Positions 46,311-57,759 of a stretch of 64,000 bases of DNA are shown piece after piece. The notes under the pieces were generated by a model that saw only the letters and a list, made by a program, of their open reading frames with translations, did no database searches and was not told the DNA's origin. The stretch covers positions 232,616,646 to 232,680,645 of the forward strand of contig CM077163.1 of the NCBI GenBank assembly GCA_039583875.1, given 5' to 3'. The stretch is from Platanthera guangdongensis. Lineage: Eukaryota > Streptophyta > Magnoliopsida > Asparagales > Orchidaceae. Numbering within the stretch: the stretch's first letter is position 1; every line of letters begins with the position of its first letter. The position numbers were made by a program, and so were the translations under genes.

Positions 46311-46529
46311 GGCTCTATTTGGTTCGGCGTTTTGCCGCTCTGTTTGGGGCAAATGCTGTCGGAAGTCGGGTAAATAAATGATTCTCCGGCGGCGTTTGCT
46401 CCGTTTCCACCCACCCGCCTTGAGAAATGCCCCAAAAGCTCCGTTTGGAGAAGCCACCTCCCCCCTCCGATTCGAACACTCCGTTTCCACCCGCCGGATC
46501 GATACGCTACCGCTGAAGCAAATGAAGCC
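46311..46529. mobile_element. Tourist-like MITE upstream of AHL
   Basis: The ends ggctctatttggttcggcg and aagcaaatgaagcc are flanked by taa at 46308-46310 and 46530-46532. It is the GC-rich subfamily, inverted relative to 17578 and 21164. It lies about 470 bp upstream of the AHL start codon. Confidence 0.82.
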
Positions 46530-46787
46530 TAAGCGTAAGTGAGAATGTACATTTATTATTAAATACAAAGCTCATAATACAAAGCTTTCTCCTAGCTTTT
46601 AATTTTAAATCTAATTTTATGGTGTGCGAATAGCAGTTTTAGGTGAGAGTATATCCTATTAAGGGGTGCGTATATCAATCGCCTTAAATAATAATCAAAC
46701 AATAAATTATTAAATACAAAGTAAGTTGCGGAATTAGGATTTTTGTGTGCCCCGAGCACAATAATTTTAAACAATAGTTGTTGAAAA

Positions 46788-47451
46788 GACGGAGTATATG
46801 AAGCTTAAATTTAGTAGTACAAGAAATAAAGATGGATTTGTTATTAAATTGGGTGATCAAGATATTTCTCATAGTGAGTTTTCTAAATATCTTGGATTGA
46901 TAGTTCAAAAGGACGGAGGTATTGATAAAGATGCGACACATAGAATTCAAGCAGGTTGGTTGAAGTGGAGAGGCGCGTCAGAGATCTTATGTGATAGTAA
47001 AGTACCACTAAAACTTAAGTGCAAGTTTTACCGTACTGCAAGTAGACTTGCGATGCTCTATGGTTTTGAGTGTTAGACAGTGAATTTTTTACATGAGCAA
47101 AAAAATGGGAGTTGCGGAGATGAGAATGTTTAGGTGGATGTGTGGACACACGAGATTGTATAAAATTAGGAATGAAAGTATCAGGGATAAGACAGGGGTA
47201 GCACCAATTGCAGAGAAGATGTGAGAAGCTCGTCTAAGATAGTTTGGACACGTACAAAAGAGACCATTAGAGGCATTTGTTAGGCGTTGTGAGAGTCCAA
47301 TCACTAAACATGTTAAACGAGGGAGGAGTAGAAAAATAAAGACTTGGAATGAAACTGTAAGGAAAGACTTGATTTACTTAGGCATTAGTGAGTTTATGAC
47401 AAGATATGGCACAATGGCAACAAAGGATCCATATAGCCTTGAGTGTTGTTG
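46788..47451 (+). mobile_element. RTE-type LINE, 5'-truncated, with 13-bp TSD
   Basis: It encodes the end of the RTE reverse-transcriptase protein (GDQDISHSEFSKYLGLIVQK, then KVPLKLKCKF) with stops after about 47076. It ends in ttgttg. Flanks tagttgttgaaaa are at 46775-46787 and 47452-47464. Confidence 0.87.
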
Positions 47452-47464
47452 TAGTTGTTGAAAA

Positions 47465-49400
47465 TATTTCTTAGCTTTTAGCTTTTTGCCCTTGCATCAA
47501 TATGAAACCAAAGTGAGGAAATCACATCAACCTAAATTCATCTAGGAATGTGTTATTCATGACTAGTAAACAAAAGGGTTAGATAAAATTACAATTGCTA
47601 GAGCTAAAGCTGATTGTGAAATGCATAATATGAGCTTTGTGAATTGTGATATAAAAAATTTACCCCACATCCTAAGTAACAACATCATACAATTGAAATA
47701 GATCAATTGTATTTTTTGAAACAAAGTTTTAGTCAATAGTAGAGCTTAAGTAAGTTCATTCTTAAACAAACAAACTATAGACTTGAGTGCATGAAAACAC
47801 AAAATATCAGAAATATATAGAAGACTAACAGTGGATAAAAATATAAAATGACATTATAGAGATTGACATAAATATCAGAGAAGCAACAAATCTATGGAGA
47901 CTATTAAAAATGAATTGGTATTCATAGAAATAGATCCAAACCTATAAAATGGTAAGGGGGGACTATAAAACTGTAAGGGGCAGAGGTTGTAACCTCATGC
48001 AAATTGTAAGTTGTAACCTCATGTAAATCATAGGGGCAGAACTTGACAAGAAACAACTGCAAAGACCAAAGTGCCGACTGCAAAGAAAATCGACAGAACT
48101 TGGAAATGGACTAGGGCCTGCATTTGGAGAAAATGAAAAATCAGTGTGTTTAATTAAGCATTGAGAATGAGTACAAGATGTCAAGAATGGACCCCAAAAA
48201 ACTAGTGAGGCAGGGCAGAAACGAGACCAGGGGCCTATGAAATCACTTGATATGGAGAAGCGAGATCAAAAGGGGCTAGAAAATCACTTGAATGGGAGAA
48301 ACTAGACCAACGTTTGCTCCTCTGCTCGGACGCTAGTGCACCGTTGGTCGTTGGAGGCAGGAGAAGGGACAACGGAATCTTTCGTCGTCCTCGTCCTGAA
48401 ACGAGATATGTTGGTTCTAAACTTCCGATCTCCATCGACCATCATCCAGACAGTGACCAGTGAGGCTGGGCAGCCCGTGGAGGAACCAAGTAGGAGATGT
48501 TGAACCTGCGAGGGGCGAGACGTCGCGTCGTGAAGGAGGGAAAGAAATGACGGAAGGCAATAGCATCGCGGTTTTAGGTCTGGCAGCCGGCAGGAATTCC
48601 GAATAACCGTCTTATTTTCTCGTGAATTCACGTCCGGGCACATGCCTAGGCGTGTCTCTTATTGGGTTCGCCTATGTACAACGCTCATACATGATGAGAA
48701 TCAAACTCATGACTTTCTGGTCATGAAGTCTTAGATTATCCAGTTGGGCCAAGTCTCATTAGCAAAATTTTATTACATTTTCTAAATTCTATCATAAATA
48801 TAAATTTAAATATTTTGCAACCCAAAAGTTTAATATTGATATTTCACACCTCTTAATTGAATATTGCCAAATATAAATACTAAAGTCTTTAAAAATTCAA
48901 AATACTAAACCTAAATATTTATAATATAAAATACCAAGATGCTTCTAATAAATTATGATAGAAATATTTTATTTGAGCTTCCCGCAATAATCGAAATATG
49001 CTTCCGTCCATTACGGGAAATTTATTAATATTTAAAGTAGAGATAATTGGTATATCAGAAAAAAATTTGTTTTTTAAAATATTTAATTCAATTTCAAATT
49101 ATATCAATTTAAACAATTAATTTCGCCTGCATCCTTCCTAAAATTATCAATTTTAATTTAATTTTAAAAGTTGAAGGAGAACGTTGGAGTCCTGCATTTT
49201 GTCTACCACTGACCTGCCCTCTCTTCCTCCTTCGCCTGAGTAAGAGCCCTCGAGAGCCATACAATTTACAAAAAAACCATTAAAGTGACCCGTTTGCCCA
49301 GCGTGCAATTGTCGGAGATGGCCGGTCCAGCTTTATGAGTTGGGCCGGTCTAGCAACAGCCCGGTTCAGGAGTGCCTGCGTTTACTCTCTGCATTTCTTT
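47465..49400. other. Unassigned AT-rich region
   Basis: The stretch 48300-48640 is less AT-rich but shows no conserved protein. 48660-48770 loosely resembles a decayed tRNA-derived sequence but folds no clear cloverleaf by eye. Confidence 0.4.
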
Positions 49401-49409
49401 GCTAGCTTA

Positions 49410-49749
49410 GGCTCCGTTTGGGTGGGCTTATTTTCACCGGTCAAGCGGTCACGACCGCATGAACTTAGCATTTCTTTGCTAGCTTAGGCTCCGTTTGGGT
49501 GGGCTTATTTTCACCGGTCAAGCGGTCACGACCGCATGAACCAGGACTTAGGCTGCGTTTGGAAGAACTTATTTTCACCGGTCAAGCGGTCATGACCGCA
49601 TGAATCGGGACTTATTTAAGTCCGGATTCATGCGGTCATGACCGCTTGACCGGTGAAAATAAGTCCCCTCAAACGGAGCCTTAATTAAGGTCCGATTCAT
49701 GCGGTTGTGACCGCTTGACCGGTGAACATAAGTCCTCCCAAACGGAGCC
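49410..49749. mobile_element. Nested Tourist MITE cluster
   Basis: An outer MITE, 49487-49749, has TTA at 49484-49486 and 49750-49752. A second member (49551-49680, itself palindromic, TTA on both sides) sits inside its central ttaa. To the left, 49410-49486 is a 77-bp tandem copy of the outer element's left arm including flanking ctagc. All share attttcaccggtcaagcggt. Confidence 0.87.
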
Positions 49750-49778
49750 TTAATTCATCACAATTTATTTTTGGGAGC

Positions 49779-50700
49779 TTTTTTTTTGACACAAAAGTAA
49801 AAATATTCATTTATTCATTTCACAATCCGAATACCACAAATTCAACACACAAGTAGGCAAAGTTGTAGGTGAGTGAAAAGAAATTGACTCAATAGCATGT
49901 ATCATCCCATTGGTCAAATGCCAAGAGAATAAAAACTCAACACTCGGAATTCCCCTATCCCACAAAACAATATCCAAAATAATAGGTCGATCCAGTGAAT
50001 TGGGCACCACACCAGCCCTCAACGGTTTGAGAGCCATCTCCACCGTCAATCGAGCTGCAAGTGCATCCGCCACTGCTTGAGATGCGCTTAATTCACATAT
50101 CGTCAAGTAAAACACTTGCCATAAGAGTCTCAGACAATAACACCAGCACTAACCAATGTCAGCTCACCTTGGGTAGTCATATCAAAGTTGATCTTAACAA
50201 CCCCCGTAGGGGGCAGAGCCCGAGCATACATGTAGGAAGGCTCATCAGGCGAAAAGATCTAAGGGGGCGCAACAAAGGCGCACAGATGAAGGTCACAGTC
50301 ACAGCCAAATCCTGCAGAGAACCCTCCCAAAACATATGATTGTGATGTCACCACAAAGCCCAACACGCAATAGAGAAAAGAGCAAAGTCATCTGATGACA
50401 ATGAAGTATGAACCTTCCGGAGCCAATCAAAGTCAGAGCCAAACATCCCTTCATGGGCCACAACCAGGATGCCCTTCATGGGCCACCACTACCAGCGGAC
50501 ATGTACAAAGGGAGTGACTAACATCCTCATCGAAGGTTCCATAAAGGGGGCAACACAGTCAAACAGCGCCTATGGCGAAGGGCAGAGGCCGTCTGTAAGA
50601 TATTCTGAGTCACGCGCCACAAGAAACTACGGACCTTGGGCATCACCCGAGCCTTCCAAATAAAGTCCCATGATGGCGGCAGAGTAGAAGAAGAAGCACC
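49779..50700 (-). mobile_element. L1-type LINE 3' fragment
   Basis: On the minus strand, a zf-RVT segment (FIWKARVMPKVRSFLWR, about 50680-50600) is followed by an RNase H-like C-terminal domain (ADALAARLTVEMALK, about 50080-50030). An untranslated end and a nine-base A-run at 49787-49779 complete it. Multiple frameshifts. Truncated at its 5' side where Copia-C inserted (50711). Confidence 0.8.
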
Positions 50701-50710
50701 TCCAGATAGA

Positions 50711-50941
50711 TGTTATTTTTGGTTCGAATCCGGCTCTACGGATTTGAAATTTATTTGAAATTTGCAGAATCAAATCTAAGGAAATTAAATGAATTGCCAA
50801 AAAGGAATGAAAGGAAAAATTTCTATTTCCTTTGTCTTGCCTATAAACATGAAATATGAGTCAATCAGCCTAGGAGAAATTGGTGCCGCCTGTAGCAATC
50901 CAGTGGAGAGCCGCCTGAAGATTTTTTTGGAGGAAGCCGCA

Positions 50942-50975
<34 letters not shown>

Positions 50976-51484
50976 GCTCGTGCACTCGGAGAGGCCGCCG
51001 GCCTTGGGTGTTGTCGCCGGTCTTGGAGGAGGTAGCCGCCGGTGTTGAGAGAGGGAGTTGCCACCGGGCTTGTTAGAGGTTGTCGCCGGCGTTGCAGTGG
51101 ACGTTCTTTGGAGTGGAGAGACGTGGTGTCGACGGCGTGCGCGTGTGCAGTTAGTCTTGACGGAGGTTTCTCTCCGGTGGTGGCGTTCTCCGGTGGCGGC
51201 GTTGTTCTCCGGTGGTGGTGCGGCTGAACGTCAGACTTCGACGTTGAAGGTTCGGTGAACCTTGTGCGTCCGCAAGGCGGATTGCAGTCCAGATCTCAGA
51301 TTCTCGCAGCGGATCGTGCGTGTTCGGTGCACCCTCGGCGTATTCACCGGACGGACATTTTTCTCCTTGCTTTCCTTGTATTTAAATTTATATTTTAATT
51401 ATATAAATTTTGTGGCCGATTTCTGTGTTCTTGTTACCTGCATTATTTTGTAGCTTGTGCCTGCGTGTACCGGATTTTACAACA
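50711..51484 (+). repeat. Copia-C 5' LTR
   Basis: tgttatttttggttcgaatc to gattttacaaca. It contains a (CT)n tract at 50941-50975 and a repeated ctccggtggtggcg. Confidence 0.93.
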
Positions 51485-51486
51485 AG

Positions 51487-51499
51487 TGGTATCAGAGGG
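51487..51499 (+). promoter_or_regulatory. Copia-C primer-binding site
   Basis: tggtatcagaggg, matching initiator-Met tRNA complement over tggtatcagag. Confidence 0.88.
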
Positions 51500-51637
51500 A
51501 GGTTCCGTGTAGGTGACTGATTGGACGTTCCGATTTTGGGTTTGGGTCAACGGTAGGTGACGACATCGGTCCACTCCCTATCTTCCCAGATCTGATCCGT
51601 GAATTAATCAGATCATCTAGAGGTACCGCAGACAGCT

Positions 51638-52960
51638 ATGACAGCGAAGAACACCGTGTTGGCCAGGTATTCGGTGGAGAAATTTGACGGCAGTGGGAAC
51701 TTTCGCCTATGGCAAATTCGGGTCAAGGATATGCTGGTTGAGCAAGGGTTGATCCAAGTTCTGCGGGGGCGTGATTCTTTGCCCGCTCCGGTGAAGGATT
51801 CTGAGTGGACGGAGATGGATGAGCGTGCCACTAGTGCTATCACGATGTGCGTCGACGACAAGGTGCTGTTCAACATCGGTATTGAAGAGTCAGCTGTCAC
51901 GTTGTGGGAGAAGCTGGAGAGACTCTATATGAGCAAGTCGTTGACCACGAGACTATTACTGAAGCAGAGATTGTACGACCTAAAGATGCAGGAAGGTGGT
52001 AACCTATAGGAACACTTCAACGTGTTCAATGAACTTCTGAGCCAACTGCATGTGGTTAGTGTGAAGGTGGAGGAAGAAGACAAGACCTTATTGCTTCTTA
52101 CCTCGCTCCCGGCGTCGTATAAGCACATGCAGACCACCCTGCTGTATGGGAAGGATACAGTAGACGTGGAGCAGATCACGTCTGCGTTACTATCCAGTCA
52201 GATGCTGTCAGACCCCGCTCCTGAGGGTGAGCATGCTTTGGCAGTAGGAGGACGACGAGGGAGGCAGTTCGAGAAGGGATCTGGAAGTGCACGAGCCAGA
52301 TCCGCATCGAGAAAGGCAGTGACGTGCTACCATTGCAGGTAGAGTGGCCATATCAGGAGAAATTGTCCGCAGCGTGCGCAGATTTCTGGGGACGTCCAGG
52401 GTGCGGGCAAGGCGGCGGTAGCTACGACAGATGATAGTGATGTGTCTCTCCTCATCACTGAGAGTCCATGTGACTCTGATAACTGGGTATTGGATTCTGG
52501 TGCTTCGCAGCACATTTGCTCGGATGCAGGGATGTTCAGTTCACTGGAGGTGACGACTGGGTCGGTCTTTCTGGGTGACGGCTCAGCATATGAGGTCACG
52601 GGGACAGGGACAGTGGACATCAGGATGCATGATGGAGCGGTGCGTAGGCTTGAGCGGGTACATCTGGTACCCAAGCTGCGCAGGAATTTGATATCGCTGG
52701 GCAGACTAGACTCCAGAGAATGCAGTTTTGCGGCGAGAGGTGGAGTTCTGACGGTGACGCGAGGACGCAAAGTGCTCATGCGAGCTATGCAGTGTGGTAG
52801 TCTTTACCGGCTGATGGGGACCACGATGCGAGGTGGTGTGCCCATGATTTCTGCGGCTGACAGAGTTGATGGTCGAGGTGGTGCAGGGGATCGCTCTTCT
52901 GGTAGTCTGACTAGGCGAGTCAGATTTAACGATCCAGTTGCGTCGACATTCGGAGGTTGA
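51638..52960 (+). pseudogene. Copia-C gag-protease with two TAG stops
   Basis: ATG at 51638 begins a Copia gag of the Tork type (FDGSGNFRLWQIRVKDML, LWEKLERLYMSKSL). Zinc knuckle CYHC…GHIRRNC is at about 52327-52370. Protease motif VLDSGASQHIC is at about 52490. TAG at 52007 and TAG at 52340 interrupt the frame where family sequence expects Gln, consistent with C-to-T at CAG; the frame is otherwise intact. The coding region ends in RRVRFNDPV and a stop near 52958, where integrase should begin. Confidence 0.88.
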
Positions 52961-53146
52961 GCCCGAGCAGGGATGAGTCGACTGGAGCAGGTCGGCTGAC
53001 GCCTCAGGCCCTTGAGGTGGTGCTTCGTGCAGACTGGTGTTTCGTGCAGTTCGTGCTACGTGCAGTGTTGCTTCGCGCAGTTGGTGTTTTGGGCAAATAG
53101 TGCTTTGTGTAGGTGGTGGCTCCGGATCTCGAACCAAGGTGGTGAT

Positions 53147-53912
53147 TGTTATTTTTGGTTCGAATCCGACTCTACGGATTTGGAATTTATTTGAAATTTG
53201 CAGAATCAAATCTAAGGAAATTAAATGAATTGCCAAAAAGGAATGAAAAGAAAAATTTCCATTTCCATTGTCTTGCCTATAAACATGAAATATGAGCCAA
53301 TCAGCATAGGAGAAATTGATGCCACCTGTAGCAATCCAGTGGAGAGCCGCCTGAAGATTTTTTTGGAGGAAGCCGCACTCTCTCTCCTCTCTCTCTCTCT
53401 CTCGCTCGTGCACTCGGAGAGGCCGCCGACCATGGGTGTTGTCGCCGGTCTTGGAGGAGGTAGCCGCCGACGTTGAGAGAGGGAGTTGCCGTCGGGCTTG
53501 TTAGAGGTTGTCGCCGGCGTTGCAGTGCACGTTCTTTGGAGTGGAGAGACGTGGTGTCGACGGCGTGCGCGTGTGCAGTTAGCCTCGACGGAGGTTTCTC
53601 TCTGGTGGTGGCGTTCTCCGGTGGCGGCGTTGTTCTCCGGTGGTGGTGCGGCTGAACGTCAGACTTCGACGTTGAAGGTTCGGTGAACCTTGTGCGTCCG
53701 CAAGGCGGATTGCAGTTCAGATCTCAGATTCTCGCCGCGGATCGTGCGTGTTCGGTGCACCCTCGGCGTATTCACCGGACGGTCATTTTTCTCCTTGCTT
53801 TCCTTGTATTTAAATTTATATTTTAATTATATAAATTTTGTGGCCGATTTCTGTGTTCTTGTTATCTGCATTATTTTGTAGCTTGTGCCTGCGTGTACCG
53901 GATTTTACAACA
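53147..53912 (+). repeat. Copia-C 3' LTR
   Basis: Colinear with 50711-51484; the CT tract is shorter (53381-53403). Confidence 0.93.
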
Positions 53913-53917
53913 ATAAA

Positions 53918-55150
53918 AAAGTACGAAGAATCAGGCCGTACACACTTCGAACGAAAAAATTGTCATTCGACGAGTAGTACCACACTCAAGCATCCGGCAA
54001 AGCACTCTACCCCAATGAAATAGAAAGAATGATCGCAACATCATTAATATCAAAAGTGTCACAAATCAAAGAAGATTAGATATTTATAATTTTAAATAAT
54101 TAGATATTTACAATTTTAAATAATTATTAGTTAATATTTAATAATTTAAAATAAATTTTGTATTTGTATCCCCTTTCTAACTTACTCGGTCTCACCTGAG
54201 ACCGGTTTCCATATCGGAGACTGCAGGTTCCCGTGCCGGATACCGCTGGATTCCTTGCCTGCTGTCGGAGCCGTCGCCCGCCCCCAAATCCCACTGACGA
54301 GTTGTTCATTTGCGTCTACCGCCTCCTCCCCTGTTTTATTCAGAGCTCGAGCAAGAGGAAATACAAAATATTTTGCTGCATACTCCGGCGTCTGAATCAA
54401 AAAATCCCACCACTGCAATCACTCTCGGAGAAATCATACAATTTGTCTCATTGGTGGGGGTGTTTACGAACCGAAGCGAATCAGATAGATCGAATCCGAA
54501 TTTGACATAGAATGTAGAGATTCGAATTTGGATTCATTCGAATATTTAATTATATATAATATTTAAAGAATATTTATATTTAATATTTAATTACTGTTGC
54601 GGTCAACTCAACGCTCCTGGTAGACGGGTAGACCAGACTAAAGTAGACTGCCTTAGCCCGTGGAGTGGTTGAGCGCGCACACAGTTACTAAATAAGTAGA
54701 AAAGAACACAAGACGATTTTAACGTGAAAAAATCTCTCAATTGGGTAAAAAATCACTTGACCAGTATGATGCTCGTCAAATTTTATTATTGAGAGCAGTT
54801 TACAGATTGTTGGTAAAATTGAGGGTGACATACCGCTCCTCATTACAGCTTTGAGATGAGAGAGATTACATGTGCGCTTGATGGACAACGAGCCGTCTCA
54901 CACGAAACTTAGTTTCTATCACTTTCAGGTGGTTGCGAACGCCCTTAATGCTGCTTGGCTCTCAAACACTGTGGCAGGACGAATAGAGATGCATTGGTGA
55001 GAGCTTGTGGGGTGTCGCGCACGTAGGTGGCCACTAGGAGTGGTCGACTAGACGTCTTCTTCTTTGGGGCGTTGTGGACTTAGGCGAATTCTCGGGTGGC
55101 TTGTCGGGAGGAGGAGACTCGTAGGAGGATTTCGACAGAGCTCCGACCTG
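53918..55150. other. Unassigned; possible LTR-like stretch
   Basis: 54180-54450 is GC-richer with open frames on both strands but no recognised domain. 54600-55130 contains acacaagacgattttaacgtg, a phrase common in plant LTR ends, and may be an old LTR, but ends were not found. Confidence 0.35.
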
Positions 55151-55154
55151 AGGA

Positions 55155-55300
55155 AAAAACAATACAAGAAAAAAGATTTAGGACAACGTTTTTTTGCAAC
55201 ACTTTATAAAACACGACGAAAGCTATTAACTTTAACAACGTTGGTTATGTAAGTGTTGCTGTAACATTCTTTTAGCCACATTTTTAACAAAATCTCTCTA
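55155..55300. mobile_element. Possible CACTA-type end
   Basis: caatacaagaaaaaagattt followed by aacgttttttt and repeated aacaacgtt resembles a decayed CACTA terminus (CACTACAAGAAAA). No matching second end found. Confidence 0.3.
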
Positions 55301-55479
55301 AATTATGCTAACCTAATTAAAAAAATGTGTGCCTTTTGATTTCGCATGGATTTGTTATTTCACGCAAAAAAACGAGTGCCTACATTTTGATTTCAAGCGA
55401 CTTGTTATTTCACGCATCCCAAATTAAACGCAAAACCTGCTCCCTCGTCTCCTCCCCATCGCTAACATTGCCCTAAACC

Positions 55480-55860
55480 CAAACCTTACGTGCCGCTTCC
55501 TCCCTGTTTCCGCCCCATCACACGAATAAGCGGCAGGAACCCTTCTCTTCTCCTTGCCAGAGCGAATCGAAGCAACCTTCTCGTTGGAGAACCCTTCTCT
55601 TATCCTTGCCGGCGAATCAAAGCCACCTCCGCTTCTCCTTGTCGGGTGAATCGAAACCACCTTCTCTTCTGCGCCGCATCTCTTCTCCTTGCCGGCCTCC
55701 GACCAGACCTAGGGTTCTCCTCGTCGTCGTTCCCCTCAATCACCGACGTTGTCGTCGCCTTCTCCAAACCCTCCTCCTCCACTCTTCTGTGCAGGCTCCA
55801 GCGAGATCTTTGGTACTCCAACTTAACCGCGCTATTTTTTTCAATTTGGATTTAATTAGT
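55480..55860 (+). other. Pyrimidine-rich stretch with 48-bp-type repeats
   Basis: Variants of cccttctcttctccttgcc…gaatcgaagc are repeated three to four times (55547-55690). It resembles an untranslated first exon, but nothing coding is recognised. Confidence 0.4.
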
Positions 55861-55897
55861 TAGTATTAAACTTGTATTGTTTATTATGGTTTATTTA

Positions 55898-56160
55898 GGC
55901 GAGTGTTATTAGCATTACAATTTTAGATATTTGCACTTTATTTATTTCTAATTTTTTGCGTTATTTGAAAATACTTCTTGTACATGCATTTTTAGGAAAA
56001 GTGTTCAACACCAAAGTTGTAGATCTCGTCGACATCTACAACTTTCGTGTTGAACACTTTTCCTAAAAATGCATATACAATGAGTATTTTCAAAAAACGC
56101 GAAAAAATAGAAGTAAATATAGTGCGAATATCCAAAAGTGTAGTGCTAATAACACTCGCC
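55898..56160. mobile_element. Palindromic foldback MITE with 8-bp TSD
   Basis: 263 bp, self-complementary almost throughout. It begins ggcgagtgttattagca and ends tgctaataacactcgcc, and is centred at about 56029 on gatctcgtcgac. The 8-bp tttattta flanks it at 55890-55897 and 56161-56168. No coding capacity. Superfamily uncertain (8-bp TSD favours hAT). Confidence 0.9.
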
Positions 56161-56168
56161 TTTATTTA

Positions 56169-57560
56169 TCAAGAGTTGGATAATTGATTGTAGTATAATT
56201 TAGATATATTTTGTTAAACACATTAAGTTTCTTAGAGGTGTCTTTCTTGGTGTCTAACTCCTTCAGCACTAGCAACCTTAAACTTACATATGATTGATAA
56301 TTTATTAGTGTTTTACCGCTTATTCTATTTTAAATGTATTATTCTGTGTTTGAAATTAGTTTATATTGATAGGCAAGCTCTTTTGTATAAGAGTTTTAGA
56401 CACATTAATTTTGGATATATACAACCAAAATATAAATGCAATCCAATTTAGATATTTGCACACCAAGCATATAATTGCATACCAAAAATAGATTTTTACA
56501 ATTCGCAAATCAACTTACAAAATCACTTAGTGGGCACCTACCACACTTTTGAGCTTTTTAATGTGATCATTTCATCATCTAGTAATATTAAAAATTTCAA
56601 GACAACAAAACACAAGAAATTTGTACCAGTAGTTCGGACAAAAAATAAGTTAACCAACATAAGATTTTTAACCGTCCATTATACAAAATGGGCTAGCCAA
56701 CTTAAACAATCACTATGATAGTAGATAACATCAATGGTTCAAAAACTTGAGCTCAAATTCTTTTCAATCGTCTCGACCCGCACATGTTAAATTTACATAT
56801 TAATTTTACTATGCATCGCGTGATATGAAAAATTGAAAATACAATGTTATATCTCTTCCCTTTGTATTACTTCTTTGTGATAAACATCCAAATGTAAGTG
56901 TGATACTTTAAATATTTGCACAAAAAACTTTTATATTAATATTATAGTAAAAATTAGTTGTTATTATGAATGATTGATAATAAGAAGTTTACCTCCTGTC
57001 AGGGATCCGCCAAATTAATAACTTTTTCATCTTGTTTATTGTCATGTAGAACTATATCGCTTGATATGTAATTGGAGTCTCATTCATCTGCTACTGGATC
57101 ATGATATCTCGTCTACATAAAGATCACTGGCGATAGCGTGCAACCATTGCGCATCAACAAGTGAATGTAGTGGTTATTATTGACAAATCCAATAAAGATA
57201 GTCTTCCAGTTTGTTGGAGGGGCAGTGTGTAAAGGTAGAAATGTGAAAGACTAGAATTTTGAGTAATGAACTACCACCACATTATAACATGATGCGATCA
57301 CCAATCCTATGTCTGGCATTGTCATCCATTTGTCCAATGGAGCTGGCACTGAGGTACAATCCAAAGATAACAATAGTTCTGCACGTCTCACATTTCAAAA
57401 AAGATTGTTGTATCAACAACTCTCCCGCAGACAATGCCTTGCTTCACGGGGGATCTACCATCACCGCATCCCAAGCATCAGGGGAAGAATATAGGCGCCC
57501 GATAAGGGAATGTCGTGCGAAGGCGCTTACCTTGCTAAAGGTGTTCACCTTGCTAAGAGA
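56169..57560. other. AT-rich stretch
   Basis: No gene recognised. The open frame at 57259-57609 has no conserved motif. Confidence 0.45.
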
Positions 57561-57567
57561 CCTAGGC

Positions 57568-57745
57568 TCCATTTGGCACGATGGTGATGGTCGTAAACAC
57601 ATGGGTTAAATCGAAATTCATTAAGGATCACCTAGAAACATCATCCGTTTGAACATAAAAATGACTGAAGTTCCTTAGGTGGGCGTTAACGAATGACAAT
57701 TTAACCCTCATGTTTATGACCGCTACCACCTTACCAAACAGAGCA
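57568..57745. mobile_element. MITE with ctccatttggca ends
   Basis: ggctccatttggcacgatgg and taccaaacagagcac form inverted ends. The interior gttccttaggtg is shared with the MITE at 44089. Confidence 0.6.
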
Positions 57746-57759
57746 CTAAAGGCTCGTCG

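Larger units (their letters stand above)
50711..53912 (+). mobile_element. Copia-C, internally deleted (gag-protease only)
   Basis: LTRs 50711-51484 and 53147-53912 carry TG…CA ends. A primer-binding site sits at 51487. A 1.66-kb interior ends in the purine stretch ccaaggtggtgat. Only gag, zinc knuckle and protease are present; integrase, RT and RNase H are absent. Flanks ataga (50706-50710) and ataaa (53913-53917) match in four of five bases. The LTRs differ by roughly twenty substitutions and a CT-tract length change, so it is older than Copia-A. Confidence 0.92.

Noticed and set aside
48655..48775. Possible tRNA gene or tRNA-derived SINE.
   Set aside because: Only a loose resemblance; no closed acceptor stem or T-arm could be drawn by eye.
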